The notes under the pieces are model-generated. The model was not told the DNA's origin. It saw nothing but the letters and a program-made list of their open reading frames with translations, and ran no database searches. Made by a program: the position numbers and the translations under genes. Of a DNA stretch of 38,252 bases, positions 27,855 to 36,263 are shown one piece after another; positions within the stretch are counted from its first letter, which is position 1; each line of letters opens with the position of its first letter. The DNA comes from Elusimicrobiaceae bacterium. GTDB lineage: Bacteria; Elusimicrobiota; Elusimicrobia; Elusimicrobiales; Elusimicrobiaceae. The stretch is taken from assembly GCA_017501565.1 (NCBI GenBank), contig JAFVWP010000086.1:1-38252 (forward strand), written 5' to 3'.

Positions 27855-29087
27855 TTAGTATTTATAAATAATCAGTCCGCTCCTTAATTTGGACTCAAAC
27901 CACGTGGATTTGGGGGGCATAATCAAATTAGCATCGGCCACTTTCATCAGTTCTTCAATAGACGTAGGATACATGGCAAAGGCCAATTTGTAATGGCCGG
28001 AGTTTACTTCTTTTTCTAATTCCTTTATTCCCCGGATACCGCCTACAAAACTGATGCGTTTATCGGTGCGCGGGTCCCCAATGCCCAAAATAGGGTCCAA
28101 TACATTCTGTTGCAAAATGCTTACGTCCAAGGCCGCTACCGGGTTATTTTCATCACAAATGTTGGGCTTTGCTTTTAAAGTGTACCAACTGCCTTCTATA
28201 TAAAGGCCAAATTCATGACGGGTAGCAGGCTTGGCGTTACTGCTAGGGGTCAAGGTAAACTTTTCCCGCAGTTTTTCCAAAAAATCCTGTGTGGTCAATC
28301 CATTCAAATCTTTAACCAGGCGGTTATAGTCCATGATATATAATTGGTTAGCGGGAAAGATAACCGCCAAAAAGAAATTATAGCTTTCTTGCCCGGTGTG
28401 GTGTGGGTTTTCTGCTTTTCTTCGTCGGGCGATGTTTGCCGCGGAAGCAGAGCGATGATGTCCGTCTGCAATATACAAAAGCGGCAACTTGGCAAATTCT
28501 CGGCAAAGAAAAGCGATGTCTTGGTCCTGATGGATTACCCAAAAATCATGGGTAATGCCGTCCGGGGTGGTGAAATGATATACAGCGGGTTGGGCCGTCA
28601 AAGAAGCTATTTTATCGTCAATTTCTTTTTTGTTAGGGTAGGTCAAAAAGGTTGGTCCCGCCGTCGCACGCAGATTATCTATGTGGCGGGTGCGGTCTTC
28701 TTCTTTATCTTGGCGGGTGAGTTCATGTTTGCGAATAATGCCTTGCTCGTATTCTTCGGCAGAAACCGCACTTACCAAGCCATATTGGGTTCGCCCTTGC
28801 ATGGTTTGGGCGTAAATATAAAGGCAGGGCTTTCTGTCTTGCAACAGCGTTCCGTGGGCGATAAATTTATCTAAATTTTCACGCCCTTTGGCATAGACTT
28901 GTTCATCATACAAATCTACGTCTTGCGGTAAATCTATCTCCGGTTTCACAATGTGTAAAAAGGATAAGGGATTGCCTTTGGCCATTTCGCGTGCTTCTTC
29001 ACTGCTGAGCACATCGTACGGCGGGCTGGCTACCAGCTCAGCCTTATGCGCGGGGCGGTACCCCCTAAAAGGTTTGATCGTGGCCAT
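27855..29087 (-). CDS. DUF1015 family protein
   Basis: 410 residues from ATG 29087. The open frame extends 22 codons upstream, but that part overlaps serA and lacks the family's start. The protein begins MATIKPFRGYRP, the hallmark DUF1015 opening, followed by SPPYDVLSSEEA, the conserved ADGHHRSASAANIAR stretch in the middle, and a DPRTDKRISFVGG segment near the C-terminus. The gene follows serA by 2 nt, and this serC-serA-DUF1015 order recurs in several anaerobic bacteria. It implies a role linked to serine metabolism, possibly as a kinase-like or phosphatase-like partner, although no reaction is assigned here. It is the last gene of the operon. Confidence 0.9.
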   Translation of the reverse strand: MATIKPFRGYRPAHKAELVASPPYDVLSSEEAREMAKGNPLSFLHIVKPEIDLPQDVDLYDEQVYAKGRENLDKFIAHGTLLQDRKPCLYIYAQTMQGRTQYGLVSAVSAEEYEQGIIRKHELTRQDKEEDRTRHIDNLRATAGPTFLTYPNKKEIDDKIASLTAQPAVYHFTTPDGITHDFWVIHQDQDIAFLCREFAKLPLLYIADGHHRSASAANIARRRKAENPHHTGQESYNFFLAVIFPANQLYIMDYNRLVKDLNGLTTQDFLEKLREKFTLTPSSNAKPATRHEFGLYIEGSWYTLKAKPNICDENNPVAALDVSILQQNVLDPILGIGDPRTDKRISFVGGIRGIKELEKEVNSGHYKLAFAMYPTSIEELMKVADANLIMPPKSTWFESKLRSGLIIYKY

Positions 29088-29089
29088 AA

Positions 29090-30043
29090 TCAGTTCACCC
29101 GGTGTAAAAATCGGCCGTTGGTGGCATATTCTTTCACAATTTTTACCACACATTCGGCTACGGCATCTTGGGCTTGTTCGGTAGAAGCCCCGATATGGTG
29201 TGTGCCGTAAAAGTTTTCTGCCCCGATATAGGGGGAATAATCAAAGGCCTTGTCTGTGGCTTTCGGTTCGTTTTCATACACGTCCAGGCCCGCTTTAATG
29301 CCTTTGTTTTGTATGGCTTGGCACAACGCAGATGTTACCACCAATCCGCCACGTGCGGCATTGACAAAAATAGCACCGGGTTTCATCGCGTCAAAGAATT
29401 TTTGGTCAAATAAGCCTTTGGTTTCGGCATTTTCGGGCAGATGAATGGTTATCACGTCTGCTTGGGCCGCCAATTCATATAAATTTTCTATGGGGGTAAT
29501 GCCTAAAGCACGTACTTTTTCGGCGCGTCCGTTCGGGGCATAGCCCAAGATGTTCATGCCAAAGGCACGTGCGCGTTTGGCTACTTCTTGCCCGATAGCA
29601 CCCAAGCCAATGATGCCAATAGTTCTGCCAAACAGCCCTTTTGCCTTGCCGTATTCGTTTTTGTTCCAAACTCCTTGGCGAAGGTCTAACGTGTTGTGTA
29701 CGATACGTCTGTCTAAGGCTAGTACCAGGCCCATCGTAAGCTCTGCCACCGCAACGGAATTGGTGCCGGGGCAGTTGCAGACGGCCACCCCTTTTTGCGC
29801 GGCGCAAGCGGTATCAATCGTATTGGTGCCGGCTCCCGCGCGGATAATTAGTTTTAGGTCGTGGGCGGTTTCTATGACGCAGGCAGGTACTTTGGTGCTT
29901 CGTACAATCAAGATTTCCTGTCCGACCAAGGCTGTCGGTAATGTTTTTTCGTCCAAAGCAGGGTCATAGGTAATGCGGTGGCCTTGTTGGGTTAATACAT
30001 CTGTCCAGCGGGGCGGAAATTTATCGGCGATTAATATGTTCAT
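29090..30043 (-). CDS. serA: D-3-phosphoglycerate dehydrogenase, short form
   Basis: 317 residues. It oxidises 3-phosphoglycerate to 3-phosphohydroxypyruvate with NAD, the first step of serine synthesis. The Rossmann nucleotide motif GLGAIG is at 146-151. Catalytic Arg231 (in NAARGG), Glu258 (in DVYENEP) and a histidine of the THHIGAST motif (His282/283) are all present. It is the short type with no C-terminal ACT domain, so serine feedback through ACT is not expected. Its start overlaps the end of serC by four bases (ATGA), giving coupled translation of consecutive enzymes. Confidence 0.93.
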   Translation of the reverse strand: MNILIADKFPPRWTDVLTQQGHRITYDPALDEKTLPTALVGQEILIVRSTKVPACVIETAHDLKLIIRAGAGTNTIDTACAAQKGVAVCNCPGTNSVAVAELTMGLVLALDRRIVHNTLDLRQGVWNKNEYGKAKGLFGRTIGIIGLGAIGQEVAKRARAFGMNILGYAPNGRAEKVRALGITPIENLYELAAQADVITIHLPENAETKGLFDQKFFDAMKPGAIFVNAARGGLVVTSALCQAIQNKGIKAGLDVYENEPKATDKAFDYSPYIGAENFYGTHHIGASTEQAQDAVAECVVKIVKEYATNGRFLHRVN

Positions 30044-31215
30044 CGGACCTCCCGATTGGCGCGTAAATCCGCCACAATGGCATCTACGGCGCGGGTCAGT
30101 TTTTCGTATTGGGCTGTGCCTGTAATATCCACAAACGGAAAACAGGCAATGCGTACAGAGTTGGTTTTAACGGCAGAATATTTTTTGATGCCGTCTTGCA
30201 AATTGGGTGCGCCGGTGGCCTGTAAGGCTTTGCTGATGTCGGCGGCGTCCAAGGCAGGGTCGGTTATTTGTAGCGTCAGTGTGGTGTAAGAGCGGAAGTC
30301 TTCGTCAGCCACCATCGGTTGGAGCCAATCGGTGTGCCGGGCCCATTGTAACAGGTAATCATAATGTTGGCGGCAAAGTGCGTCCATCGCGGCCAACCCG
30401 CCGTTGTCTAACATCCATTTGCACGCTTGGTTAAACATCCAAATATTGGTGGTGCTGGGGGTGTTGAGCGTTTGGTTTTTGCTTTGAGCTTTTTCTACGG
30501 CGTGGGATAAATCCAAGGAATAGGGAATGCGGCGTAATTTTTTGGCTTCTGCTATGCGTTCAACGGCTTTAGGGCTTAAAATAATTACGCTGCTTCCACC
30601 GCCGACCCCGAAACATTTTTGCATGGAAAAAACCATCACATCGTATGTGTCTTTAGGCAAAAGGCGGCCGCCGGCACAAGAGGTGCAATCCCAAGCAATT
30701 AAGGTGTCGGGCCCTTTGCTTTTCCAAGCATCTAGCAAGTATTGGTCGGGGATTTGTACCCCGGTGGACGTTTCGTTCGGAGTTAAAAGCACTAAGCTGG
30801 CATTATAGTCGGGGGTGCTTTGCGGGAAAAGGGAGCCTTCGGCGGGTTCTTTGAAATCTTTGATGACATTTTCTTCTAAACAATCGGCAATTTTTTTGCT
30901 CCACAGCTTAGAGAATGCCCCAAAACTCAAACCGGAAATAGAGCTCTTGGTTAAACTCCAGGCCACAGCGTCCAAAGCCGGGGTTGCACCACCCATGAAA
31001 AAGATGATGGTATAATCTGACGGCACACGGAGCAGTTCACGCAGATTGTCCGTAGCTTGTTTATAAAGTCCGTCGGTGGAAATATCTTTAGCGCGGTGGC
31101 TTCTTTCAAAAAAAGTATGAGAGAGCGGCGTTTCTCTGATAATGGGGTGCCCTTGGCTGGGGCCACAGGCAAACGTGGAAGTAGGCAAATCGGTCAAGTT
31201 TATTTTTAGGCTCAT
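30040..31215 (-). CDS. serC: Phosphoserine aminotransferase
   Basis: 391 residues; AGGAG precedes ATG 31215. It converts 3-phosphohydroxypyruvate and glutamate to phosphoserine and 2-oxoglutarate, the second step of serine synthesis. The class V aminotransferase fold is shown by CGPSQGHP near the N-terminus, FFMGGATPALDAV (72-84), PNETSTGVQIP (146-156), Asp176 that contacts the PLP ring nitrogen, and Lys200 in FSMQKCFGVGGG, the Schiff-base lysine. It differs from the E. coli enzyme in its opening motif and is closer to the variant found with DUF1015 operons. It heads the serC-serA-DUF1015 operon. The region 31216-31363 between it and the divergent NifU-like gene holds promoters but no gene. 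Confidence 0.9.
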   Translation of the reverse strand: MSLKINLTDLPTSTFACGPSQGHPIIRETPLSHTFFERSHRAKDISTDGLYKQATDNLRELLRVPSDYTIIFFMGGATPALDAVAWSLTKSSISGLSFGAFSKLWSKKIADCLEENVIKDFKEPAEGSLFPQSTPDYNASLVLLTPNETSTGVQIPDQYLLDAWKSKGPDTLIAWDCTSCAGGRLLPKDTYDVMVFSMQKCFGVGGGSSVIILSPKAVERIAEAKKLRRIPYSLDLSHAVEKAQSKNQTLNTPSTTNIWMFNQACKWMLDNGGLAAMDALCRQHYDYLLQWARHTDWLQPMVADEDFRSYTTLTLQITDPALDAADISKALQATGAPNLQDGIKKYSAVKTNSVRIACFPFVDITGTAQYEKLTRAVDAIVADLRANREVR

Positions 31216-31363
31216 GGCTTTCTCCTATTGCGGGGATATAAACCCATTGTAAGAATGTTATGTAAAAAAAGCAAGGGTAATTTTTTGGCAAAAAACATTT
31301 AAGATGAAGTATTTTTTTGTAAAATATATAGGTAAGATTTATATTCTTTATTAGGAGAAGCGA

Positions 31364-32065
31364 ATGAGCTGCGAAAAATGCACCCCTGAAGTAAAGGAAA
31401 TGTGCTGCGTTTGCAAAGGCGCTAAGCACGATCCGGCCCCGATTCCCGAAGAAGGAAAATGGGTAAAAGCCAAACAAATCAGCGATATTAGCGGTCTGAC
31501 CCACGGTGTGGGTTGGTGTGCCCCGCAACAAGGCGCCTGCAAATTGACCTTAAATGTCAAAGGCGGCGTGATTAAAGAAGCCTTGGTGGAAACCTTGGGC
31601 TGCTCCGGTATGACTCACTCTGCGGCAATGGCTGCTGAAATCTTGCCGGGAAAAACCCTTTTGGAAGCCTTGAACTCTGACCTCGTATGCGATGCTATCA
31701 ACACCGCCATGCGCGAACTTTTCTTGCAAATTGTTTATGGCCGCACGCAAAGTGCTTTCTCTGAAGACGGCTTGCCCATCGGCGCCGGTATGGAAGACTT
31801 GGGTAAAGGCCACCGCAGCCAAGTAGGCACCATGTACGGCACCGAAGCCAAAGGTCCGCGCTACTTGGAAATGGCCGAAGGCTATGTATTGGAAATTGGT
31901 TTAGATGCCAATAACGAAATCATCGGTTACAAATTTGTCCACTTGGGCAAAATGATGGACGCCATTAAGAAAGGAACCGACGCCAAAAAGGCTTTTGAAG
32001 ACAATGTCAAAACCTATGGCCGCTTTGAAGATGCCGTCAAGAAAATTGACCCCCGCAAAGAGTAA
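31364..32065 (+). CDS. NifU/IscU-like iron-sulfur scaffold protein
   Basis: 233 residues; TAGGAG precedes ATG 31364. The core ALVETLGCSGMTHSAAMAAE followed by ILPGKTLLEAL corresponds to the IscU/NifU N-terminal stretch around its second cluster cysteine. A cysteine-containing WCAPQQGACKLTL segment precedes it. An unusual N-terminal cysteine cluster (Cys3, Cys6, Cys14, Cys15, Cys17) could bind its own metal. The region after about residue 120 differs from classical IscU. It is followed 17 nt later by the GGGtGRT protein, its usual partner in anaerobes, so it probably builds or carries a cluster for that protein. Codon bias suggests high expression. Confidence 0.85.
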   Translation: MSCEKCTPEVKEMCCVCKGAKHDPAPIPEEGKWVKAKQISDISGLTHGVGWCAPQQGACKLTLNVKGGVIKEALVETLGCSGMTHSAAMAAEILPGKTLLEALNSDLVCDAINTAMRELFLQIVYGRTQSAFSEDGLPIGAGMEDLGKGHRSQVGTMYGTEAKGPRYLEMAEGYVLEIGLDANNEIIGYKFVHLGKMMDAIKKGTDAKKAFEDNVKTYGRFEDAVKKIDPRKE

Positions 32066-32082
32066 GCCTAGGAGAGAACAAT

Positions 32083-33081
32083 ATGAGCATTACGTTTGAA
32101 GGATACGAAAGAAGAATTGACAAAATCAACGCCGCTTTGAAAGAAGCCGGTATCAAAGACCTTGAAGAAGCGCGCCAAATTTGTTTAGACAAAGGCGTTG
32201 ACGTAGAAAAAATCGTCAAAGGCATTCAGCCGATCGCTTTTGAAAACGCCGTTTGGGCCTACACCGTAGGTGCTGCCATCGCTTTTAAAGCCGGTGTCAA
32301 ATCCGCTGCCGAAGCCGCCGAAAAAATCGGTTTGGGCTTGCAAAGCTTCTGCATTCCCGGTTCTGTGGCTGACCAACGTGCCGTAGGCTTGGGCCATGGT
32401 AACTTGGGGGCTATGCTCTTAAGAGAAGAAACCAAATGTTTCTGCTTCTTGGCCGGTCACGAAAGCTTTGCCGCCGCAGAAGGGGCTATCGGTATTGCCC
32501 GCACCGCCAATAAAGTGCGCAAAGAACCCTTGCGCGTTATCTTAAACGGCTTGGGTAAAGATGCTGCTTACATCATCTCCCGCATCAACGGCTTTACCGC
32601 GGTTGAAACGGAATATGACTATCATACGGGCGAACTCAAAATCGTGAGTGAAAAAGCTTTCTCCGATGGCGATAAAGCCAAAGTGAAATGCTATGGTGCC
32701 GACGATGTAAACGAAGGCGTAGCCATTATGCGTCACGAAGGGGTGGACGTGTCCATCACCGGTAACTCCACCAACCCGACCCGCTTCCAACACCCGGTAG
32801 CCGGTACGTATAAGAAATGGGCCATTGAAAACGGCAAAAAATATTTCTCCGTGGCTTCCGGTGGCGGTACTGGCCGCACCTTGCACCCGGACAATATGGC
32901 CGCCGGTCCCGCTTCTTATGGTATGACCGACACCATGGGCCGCATGCATGGCGATGCCCAATTTGCGGGTTCCTCTTCCGTACCTGCCCACGTGGAAATG
33001 ATGGGCTTGATCGGTATGGGTAACAACCCGATGGTAGGGGCGACCGTAGCGGTAGCCGTAGCCGTCAGTCAAGCCAAATAA
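32083..33081 (+). CDS. GGGtGRT-family protein
   Basis: 332 residues; TAGGAGAG precedes ATG 32083. The name-giving motif GGGTGRTLHPDNMAAGPASY lies near residues 259-278. Other conserved stretches are CIPGSVADQRAVGLGHGNLG near 92-111 and GNSTNPTRFQHPVAGTYKKW near 226-246. This family occurs in strict anaerobes, next to an iron-sulfur scaffold gene, but its reaction is unknown. The glycine-rich motif suggests nucleotide or phosphate binding, and the partner gene suggests an iron-sulfur or oxygen-sensitive function. It has a strong terminator and high codon bias, as for an abundant cytosolic protein. Confidence 0.9.
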   Translation: MSITFEGYERRIDKINAALKEAGIKDLEEARQICLDKGVDVEKIVKGIQPIAFENAVWAYTVGAAIAFKAGVKSAAEAAEKIGLGLQSFCIPGSVADQRAVGLGHGNLGAMLLREETKCFCFLAGHESFAAAEGAIGIARTANKVRKEPLRVILNGLGKDAAYIISRINGFTAVETEYDYHTGELKIVSEKAFSDGDKAKVKCYGADDVNEGVAIMRHEGVDVSITGNSTNPTRFQHPVAGTYKKWAIENGKKYFSVASGGGTGRTLHPDNMAAGPASYGMTDTMGRMHGDAQFAGSSSVPAHVEMMGLIGMGNNPMVGATVAVAVAVSQAK

Positions 33082-33098
33082 GTAAAAACTTTAGAAGT

Positions 33099-33130
33099 AA
33101 AAAGCGCGCTCTGAAGGGCGCGCTTTTTTT
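33099..33130 (+). terminator. Terminator of the scaffold-GGGtGRT operon
   Basis: A 9-bp stem AAAGCGCGC/GCGCGCTTT closes an 8-nt loop and runs into T residues to 33130. Confidence 0.9.
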
Positions 33131-33181
33131 GTTGATTATATCTTCTTTTCTTTTATACTATATGAAAAGAGAGAAAATTTT

Positions 33182-34540
33182 ATGAAAAAATTTTTGGCTT
33201 TTTTTATTTTACTTTTCTTTTCGGGCAGCTCTTTTGCTTGGGTTTTTACCACCGAAGCCGTAGAGCTGGACACGAAGTCTATTCTGTTGGATAAATTAAT
33301 TTCTACGCGGCAGTTAAACGTATGTATTCATGTGCGCCATCATGAAGCCGGGCGCGATTGCAACACATCTGCCTGTGCGGATATGCATGGCTCTACCAAG
33401 GTTTTGTTTGAGGCCGCTTACCGATATTGGTTTTCTTCCTTAAAAAATATCATTATTGGCAGTGGTCGGCAGAGAGAATTTGCCGATATTTTAGCCTTAC
33501 TTCCGGATCAATTATCGTTTAGCTATTCTAATGGTCCAGAAAATAATTTTGCTTCTTGCGACTATCACACTTTCAAGACGAATTTTGCAAACATAGACTT
33601 GATTTTAATGCCTTTTACACACTTAACCCAATGGAGCCCGGGCGCACTTGTGGAAGGGGGACATTACAACAAAAGCGGTAATCCGCAACAAGCGCGTGCG
33701 AAAGTGACGTTGGATTTTTATTACCAAAGCGAAAATTTTGGGGTGGACGGCTATCCCTTAACCCAAGGAAAGAAAAACACCCATAAGGTGGGGGAGAATA
33801 ACCGCAGTTCTTTTCATACCATGACACATGAGTTGGGCCACTCTTTGGGGTTGGGGGATTTGTATGCCGCCGCGGTAGCTAATTCTTATAATAGCCGTTT
33901 ATATACTACCCACCATATCATGCCCGGTCCGAAGACCGATTCTATTATGAATACGTCTATCGGACTCACTTGTGACGATATGGACGGGTTGGTAAATTTG
34001 TTGGATCATTATTATGGTGAAACGCGATTAAAAAATTCCATTCGCCGTCAAAAAGGCTGGCTTAGTTTTTGCCAAGATAAAAATATAGCTTATGCCTACG
34101 GCTTACCTTTTTCCGTTACCAAACAGGAAAAGGAGCAATACCGGATTTTTGCCACCATGGGGGAAACCGCGAACGCGAATGTTTTTCAAGCTCCTTGCGC
34201 CGATAAAGTCCGCCAAAACTATCAACAGAGTTATCAGGGCAAAAATGAGCTGAAAATGCGCCAAGCGGTGGCAGACTCTTTGGCTCAAGCCCAACAACAA
34301 CATTTAAAGAAACAAGAGCTTGCAGATACCACCGCGCGCATTGCCGAGTATAACCAAAATGCTTTGGTTTGCCCCGTTTGCGGGAAAAAAGTGCTTTATG
34401 GCCAGGATAAATACCCCTACAATGCCAATATCGGCGGTGTGCCTTATCAAATGCATGTGCATGCCCAATGTGATAAGGGGTTAAGTAACATAAAAGTAAC
34501 GGCGGGTGTTTTTAAGCAATACGGACGGCGGCTAAAATAG
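33182..34540 (+). CDS. Secreted metzincin-type zinc metalloprotease
   Basis: 452 residues with a signal peptide (1-19, ending SSFA). The catalytic HELGHSLGLGD motif (216-226) supplies His216, Glu217 and His220, with Asp226 as the probable third zinc ligand, as in metzincins of the HExxHxxGxxD type. A Met-turn candidate SIMNTS follows at 254-259, and TCDDMDGL just after it. The domain therefore resembles M10/M12-like or related secreted peptidases. The C-terminal region is mostly helical and includes a second metal site candidate: CPVCGKK near residue 396 and HVHAQC about 30 residues later. Substrates could be host or surface proteins. The ribosome site is weak (GAGAG). Confidence 0.85.
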   Translation: MKKFLAFFILLFFSGSSFAWVFTTEAVELDTKSILLDKLISTRQLNVCIHVRHHEAGRDCNTSACADMHGSTKVLFEAAYRYWFSSLKNIIIGSGRQREFADILALLPDQLSFSYSNGPENNFASCDYHTFKTNFANIDLILMPFTHLTQWSPGALVEGGHYNKSGNPQQARAKVTLDFYYQSENFGVDGYPLTQGKKNTHKVGENNRSSFHTMTHELGHSLGLGDLYAAAVANSYNSRLYTTHHIMPGPKTDSIMNTSIGLTCDDMDGLVNLLDHYYGETRLKNSIRRQKGWLSFCQDKNIAYAYGLPFSVTKQEKEQYRIFATMGETANANVFQAPCADKVRQNYQQSYQGKNELKMRQAVADSLAQAQQQHLKKQELADTTARIAEYNQNALVCPVCGKKVLYGQDKYPYNANIGGVPYQMHVHAQCDKGLSNIKVTAGVFKQYGRRLK

Positions 34541-34557
34541 TTTTGTGTAGCAGATAT

Positions 34558-34586
34558 AAAAAACCCCGCTTTTCAGCGGGGTTTTT
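34558..34586. terminator. Bidirectional terminator
   Basis: An AACCCCGCT/AGCGGGGTT stem with a TTTC loop has A6 before and T5 after, between the protease gene and the convergent secreted-protein gene. Confidence 0.9.
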
Positions 34587-34592
34587 GTTCAA

Positions 34593-35357
34593 TTAGTGCC
34601 AAGGTTTTAAATCCATTAAATCGTGGTCATTACGCGTTTTTTGGATTAATTCCTTGTTGTAGATTTGTATGGTATATTTTTTTGTATCAAATACCAATTG
34701 CACCACTTCTCCATCGGTTTGCGGTACATCAAAGGTTACCACTACTCTGTGATCTGACGTTTCAAAAGCATTTTTAGGCTCCGGGCGGGCATTGGGATAA
34801 GTGGGTTTGCCTTTGGCTTCTACGGGATAGCTTCTTTGTTTCGGTTCGCTTTCCAAGATGAACTCTACCATTTTAACCGCTTTAGCGGAAGCTTCCACAT
34901 AAAAAGAGCTTTCGTTGGCAGCTTCCAATAAGGCATAGTCGGAGCTAAGGAAAAAGTTTACTTTTGTTAAAATTTCAAAATGAGAATATCTGTTTACTGC
35001 TTTTTGGATAGTCTCAAATTTGGCTTGTTCATTTTGGGTATCTTCAGCAGTTTGGTAAAAGTAATCTGTCGCTTTTTTGGTGATAACGGCTTCGGAAAAT
35101 TCTTCTGCCTTGTCTTCGCGTTCCCAAGCGGCATCTTGTTTGGGGGTTTTGCCGGTAATCAAGGAAGCCAAAGATTCTCTGATCAATTTATTGGCTAATC
35201 TTTTATTGGACACATGCACTTGATAATACCAGGGTTCGTATTTTTGGTATTTTAATACGCCTCCGTAGTAGCTGACGTCGGCCTTTTGGGCAAAAGCATT
35301 ACTGCCCATTGCCACAGCGGCTACGAATAAGCAGAGTAAAACAAACAATTTTTTCAT
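34593..35357 (-). CDS. Secreted protein of unknown function
   Basis: 254 residues; AAGGAG precedes ATG 35357. A signal peptide (1-23, ending AFA) marks export. The mature protein is charged, with a helical middle (about 50-150) and a C-terminal part rich in beta-prone segments such as HRVVVTFDVPQTDGEVVQLV and KKYTIQIYNKELI. No cysteines remain in the mature part, and no family is recognised. It is monocistronic; the convergent neighbour is the secreted protease, but no functional link is visible. Confidence 0.72.
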   Translation of the reverse strand: MKKLFVLLCLFVAAVAMGSNAFAQKADVSYYGGVLKYQKYEPWYYQVHVSNKRLANKLIRESLASLITGKTPKQDAAWEREDKAEEFSEAVITKKATDYFYQTAEDTQNEQAKFETIQKAVNRYSHFEILTKVNFFLSSDYALLEAANESSFYVEASAKAVKMVEFILESEPKQRSYPVEAKGKPTYPNARPEPKNAFETSDHRVVVTFDVPQTDGEVVQLVFDTKKYTIQIYNKELIQKTRNDHDLMDLKPWH

Positions 35358-35432
35358 GGTTTCTCCTTAAAAAATATATATCTATAATTAAAATATAAAA
35401 AAATGAGATTTAAAATGCCAGGGTCTTTAGAC

Positions 35433-36083
35433 CTATTTGAACATGGGTCCTATGCCCCAGAAGTGTTTTACCAGCATAAAAATACCTACCCAGCCTATCC
35501 AGCCGAGAACAACAAACATCATCTCAACCACGCGCCAGCGTATGGGGGGTAAGTCTTTAGGAAGCAACAGAATATGCTTTTGAAGCACAAAAGGAGCGAT
35601 GAAAAAGCACGCCGCACCTACTAAACGCCAAAAGACGTTGAGCATAGGCAAACACGCCGCCGTCAATCCGCCCCAAAAGAGAATCGTCCAAAAAACAGGG
35701 GAAAGCATCTGTTTTTTACCCATATAGTCGCATGTGCGGTTGATGATAGCGGCTAAAGGATAAAAATAGAACATACCAAAAAATGCCCTTACCAATGCCC
35801 CGCCGATTAACGGCTTGCGGGCTGTATTTTTGTAGCCGGAAATAATGGCTTTCCATTGTTTATAAGACCAATAAAAATAGAAAAATCCACCGCTTAGGAT
35901 ATTAAACAAAAGCAAGCGGTAGGGGGGAATGAAAAAATAACAAGTAGACAATCCTTCTTGTTTAAGTTTGTCTTTATGTTCTTGGCGTTTGGCTTCGCTG
36001 TTGTAATCCCATTTTTTCAGCAACATTACATAGGTTACATATATCAAGGCCGCGCCTGCTAAAATATGCCATACTCTTTCCAT
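35433..36083 (-). CDS. Multi-pass membrane protein, leaderless
   Basis: 216 residues from ATG 36083. The longer open frame begins within the promoter, so the shorter start is chosen. About five hydrophobic segments: near 5-21, 54-75, 96-115, 129-152 and 189-210. The YRLLLFNILSGGFFYFYWSYKQWKAI stretch at about 55-80 resembles small DUF4234/TM2-like membrane domains with an FxxYWxYK motif, which occur in proteins of unknown role. Translation probably begins at the 5' end of the mRNA, since TATAAT lies 6 nt before the ATG and there is no ribosome site. Confidence 0.68.
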   Translation of the reverse strand: MERVWHILAGAALIYVTYVMLLKKWDYNSEAKRQEHKDKLKQEGLSTCYFFIPPYRLLLFNILSGGFFYFYWSYKQWKAIISGYKNTARKPLIGGALVRAFFGMFYFYPLAAIINRTCDYMGKKQMLSPVFWTILFWGGLTAACLPMLNVFWRLVGAACFFIAPFVLQKHILLLPKDLPPIRWRVVEMMFVVLGWIGWVGIFMLVKHFWGIGPMFK

Positions 36084-36089
36084 AGCGTT

Positions 36090-36118
36090 ATTATAATAAA
36101 AAAACACTCAGACGGCAA
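36090..36118 (-). promoter_or_regulatory. Promoter of a leaderless transcript
   Basis: On the minus strand, TTGCCG (36118-36113), 17 nt, TATAAT (36095-36090), 6 nt, ATG 36083. This is the best-formed of the four leaderless promoters. Confidence 0.7.
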
Positions 36119-36199
36119 AGGCGCTCTTTTCGTACGCGAGCGAAAAATGATAAAATATATTAATCTGCAAAGTCGGCCCCGCGGCTCAGCCCGCTCCTT

Positions 36200-36231
36200 C
36201 AATCTCCTGCCCAGCGGTGAGATTGTTTTTT
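36200..36231 (+). terminator. Terminator-like hairpin in the typA leader (possible attenuator)
   Basis: CAATCTC (36200-36206) pairs with GAGATTG (36219-36225) and is followed by six T residues. It lies between a probable promoter (TAAAAT at 36151-36156) and the typA start at 36264. AGCGG in the loop (36213-36217) can instead pair with CCGCT at 36191-36195, giving a possible switch between two structures. Confidence 0.5.
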
Positions 36232-36263
36232 GTGGAAATTTTGAATACGGAAGAAAGAATTTT

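Noticed and set aside
29088-29153. N-terminal extension of the DUF1015 protein
   Set aside because: It lies entirely inside serA, and the conserved family start MATIKPF begins at 29087.
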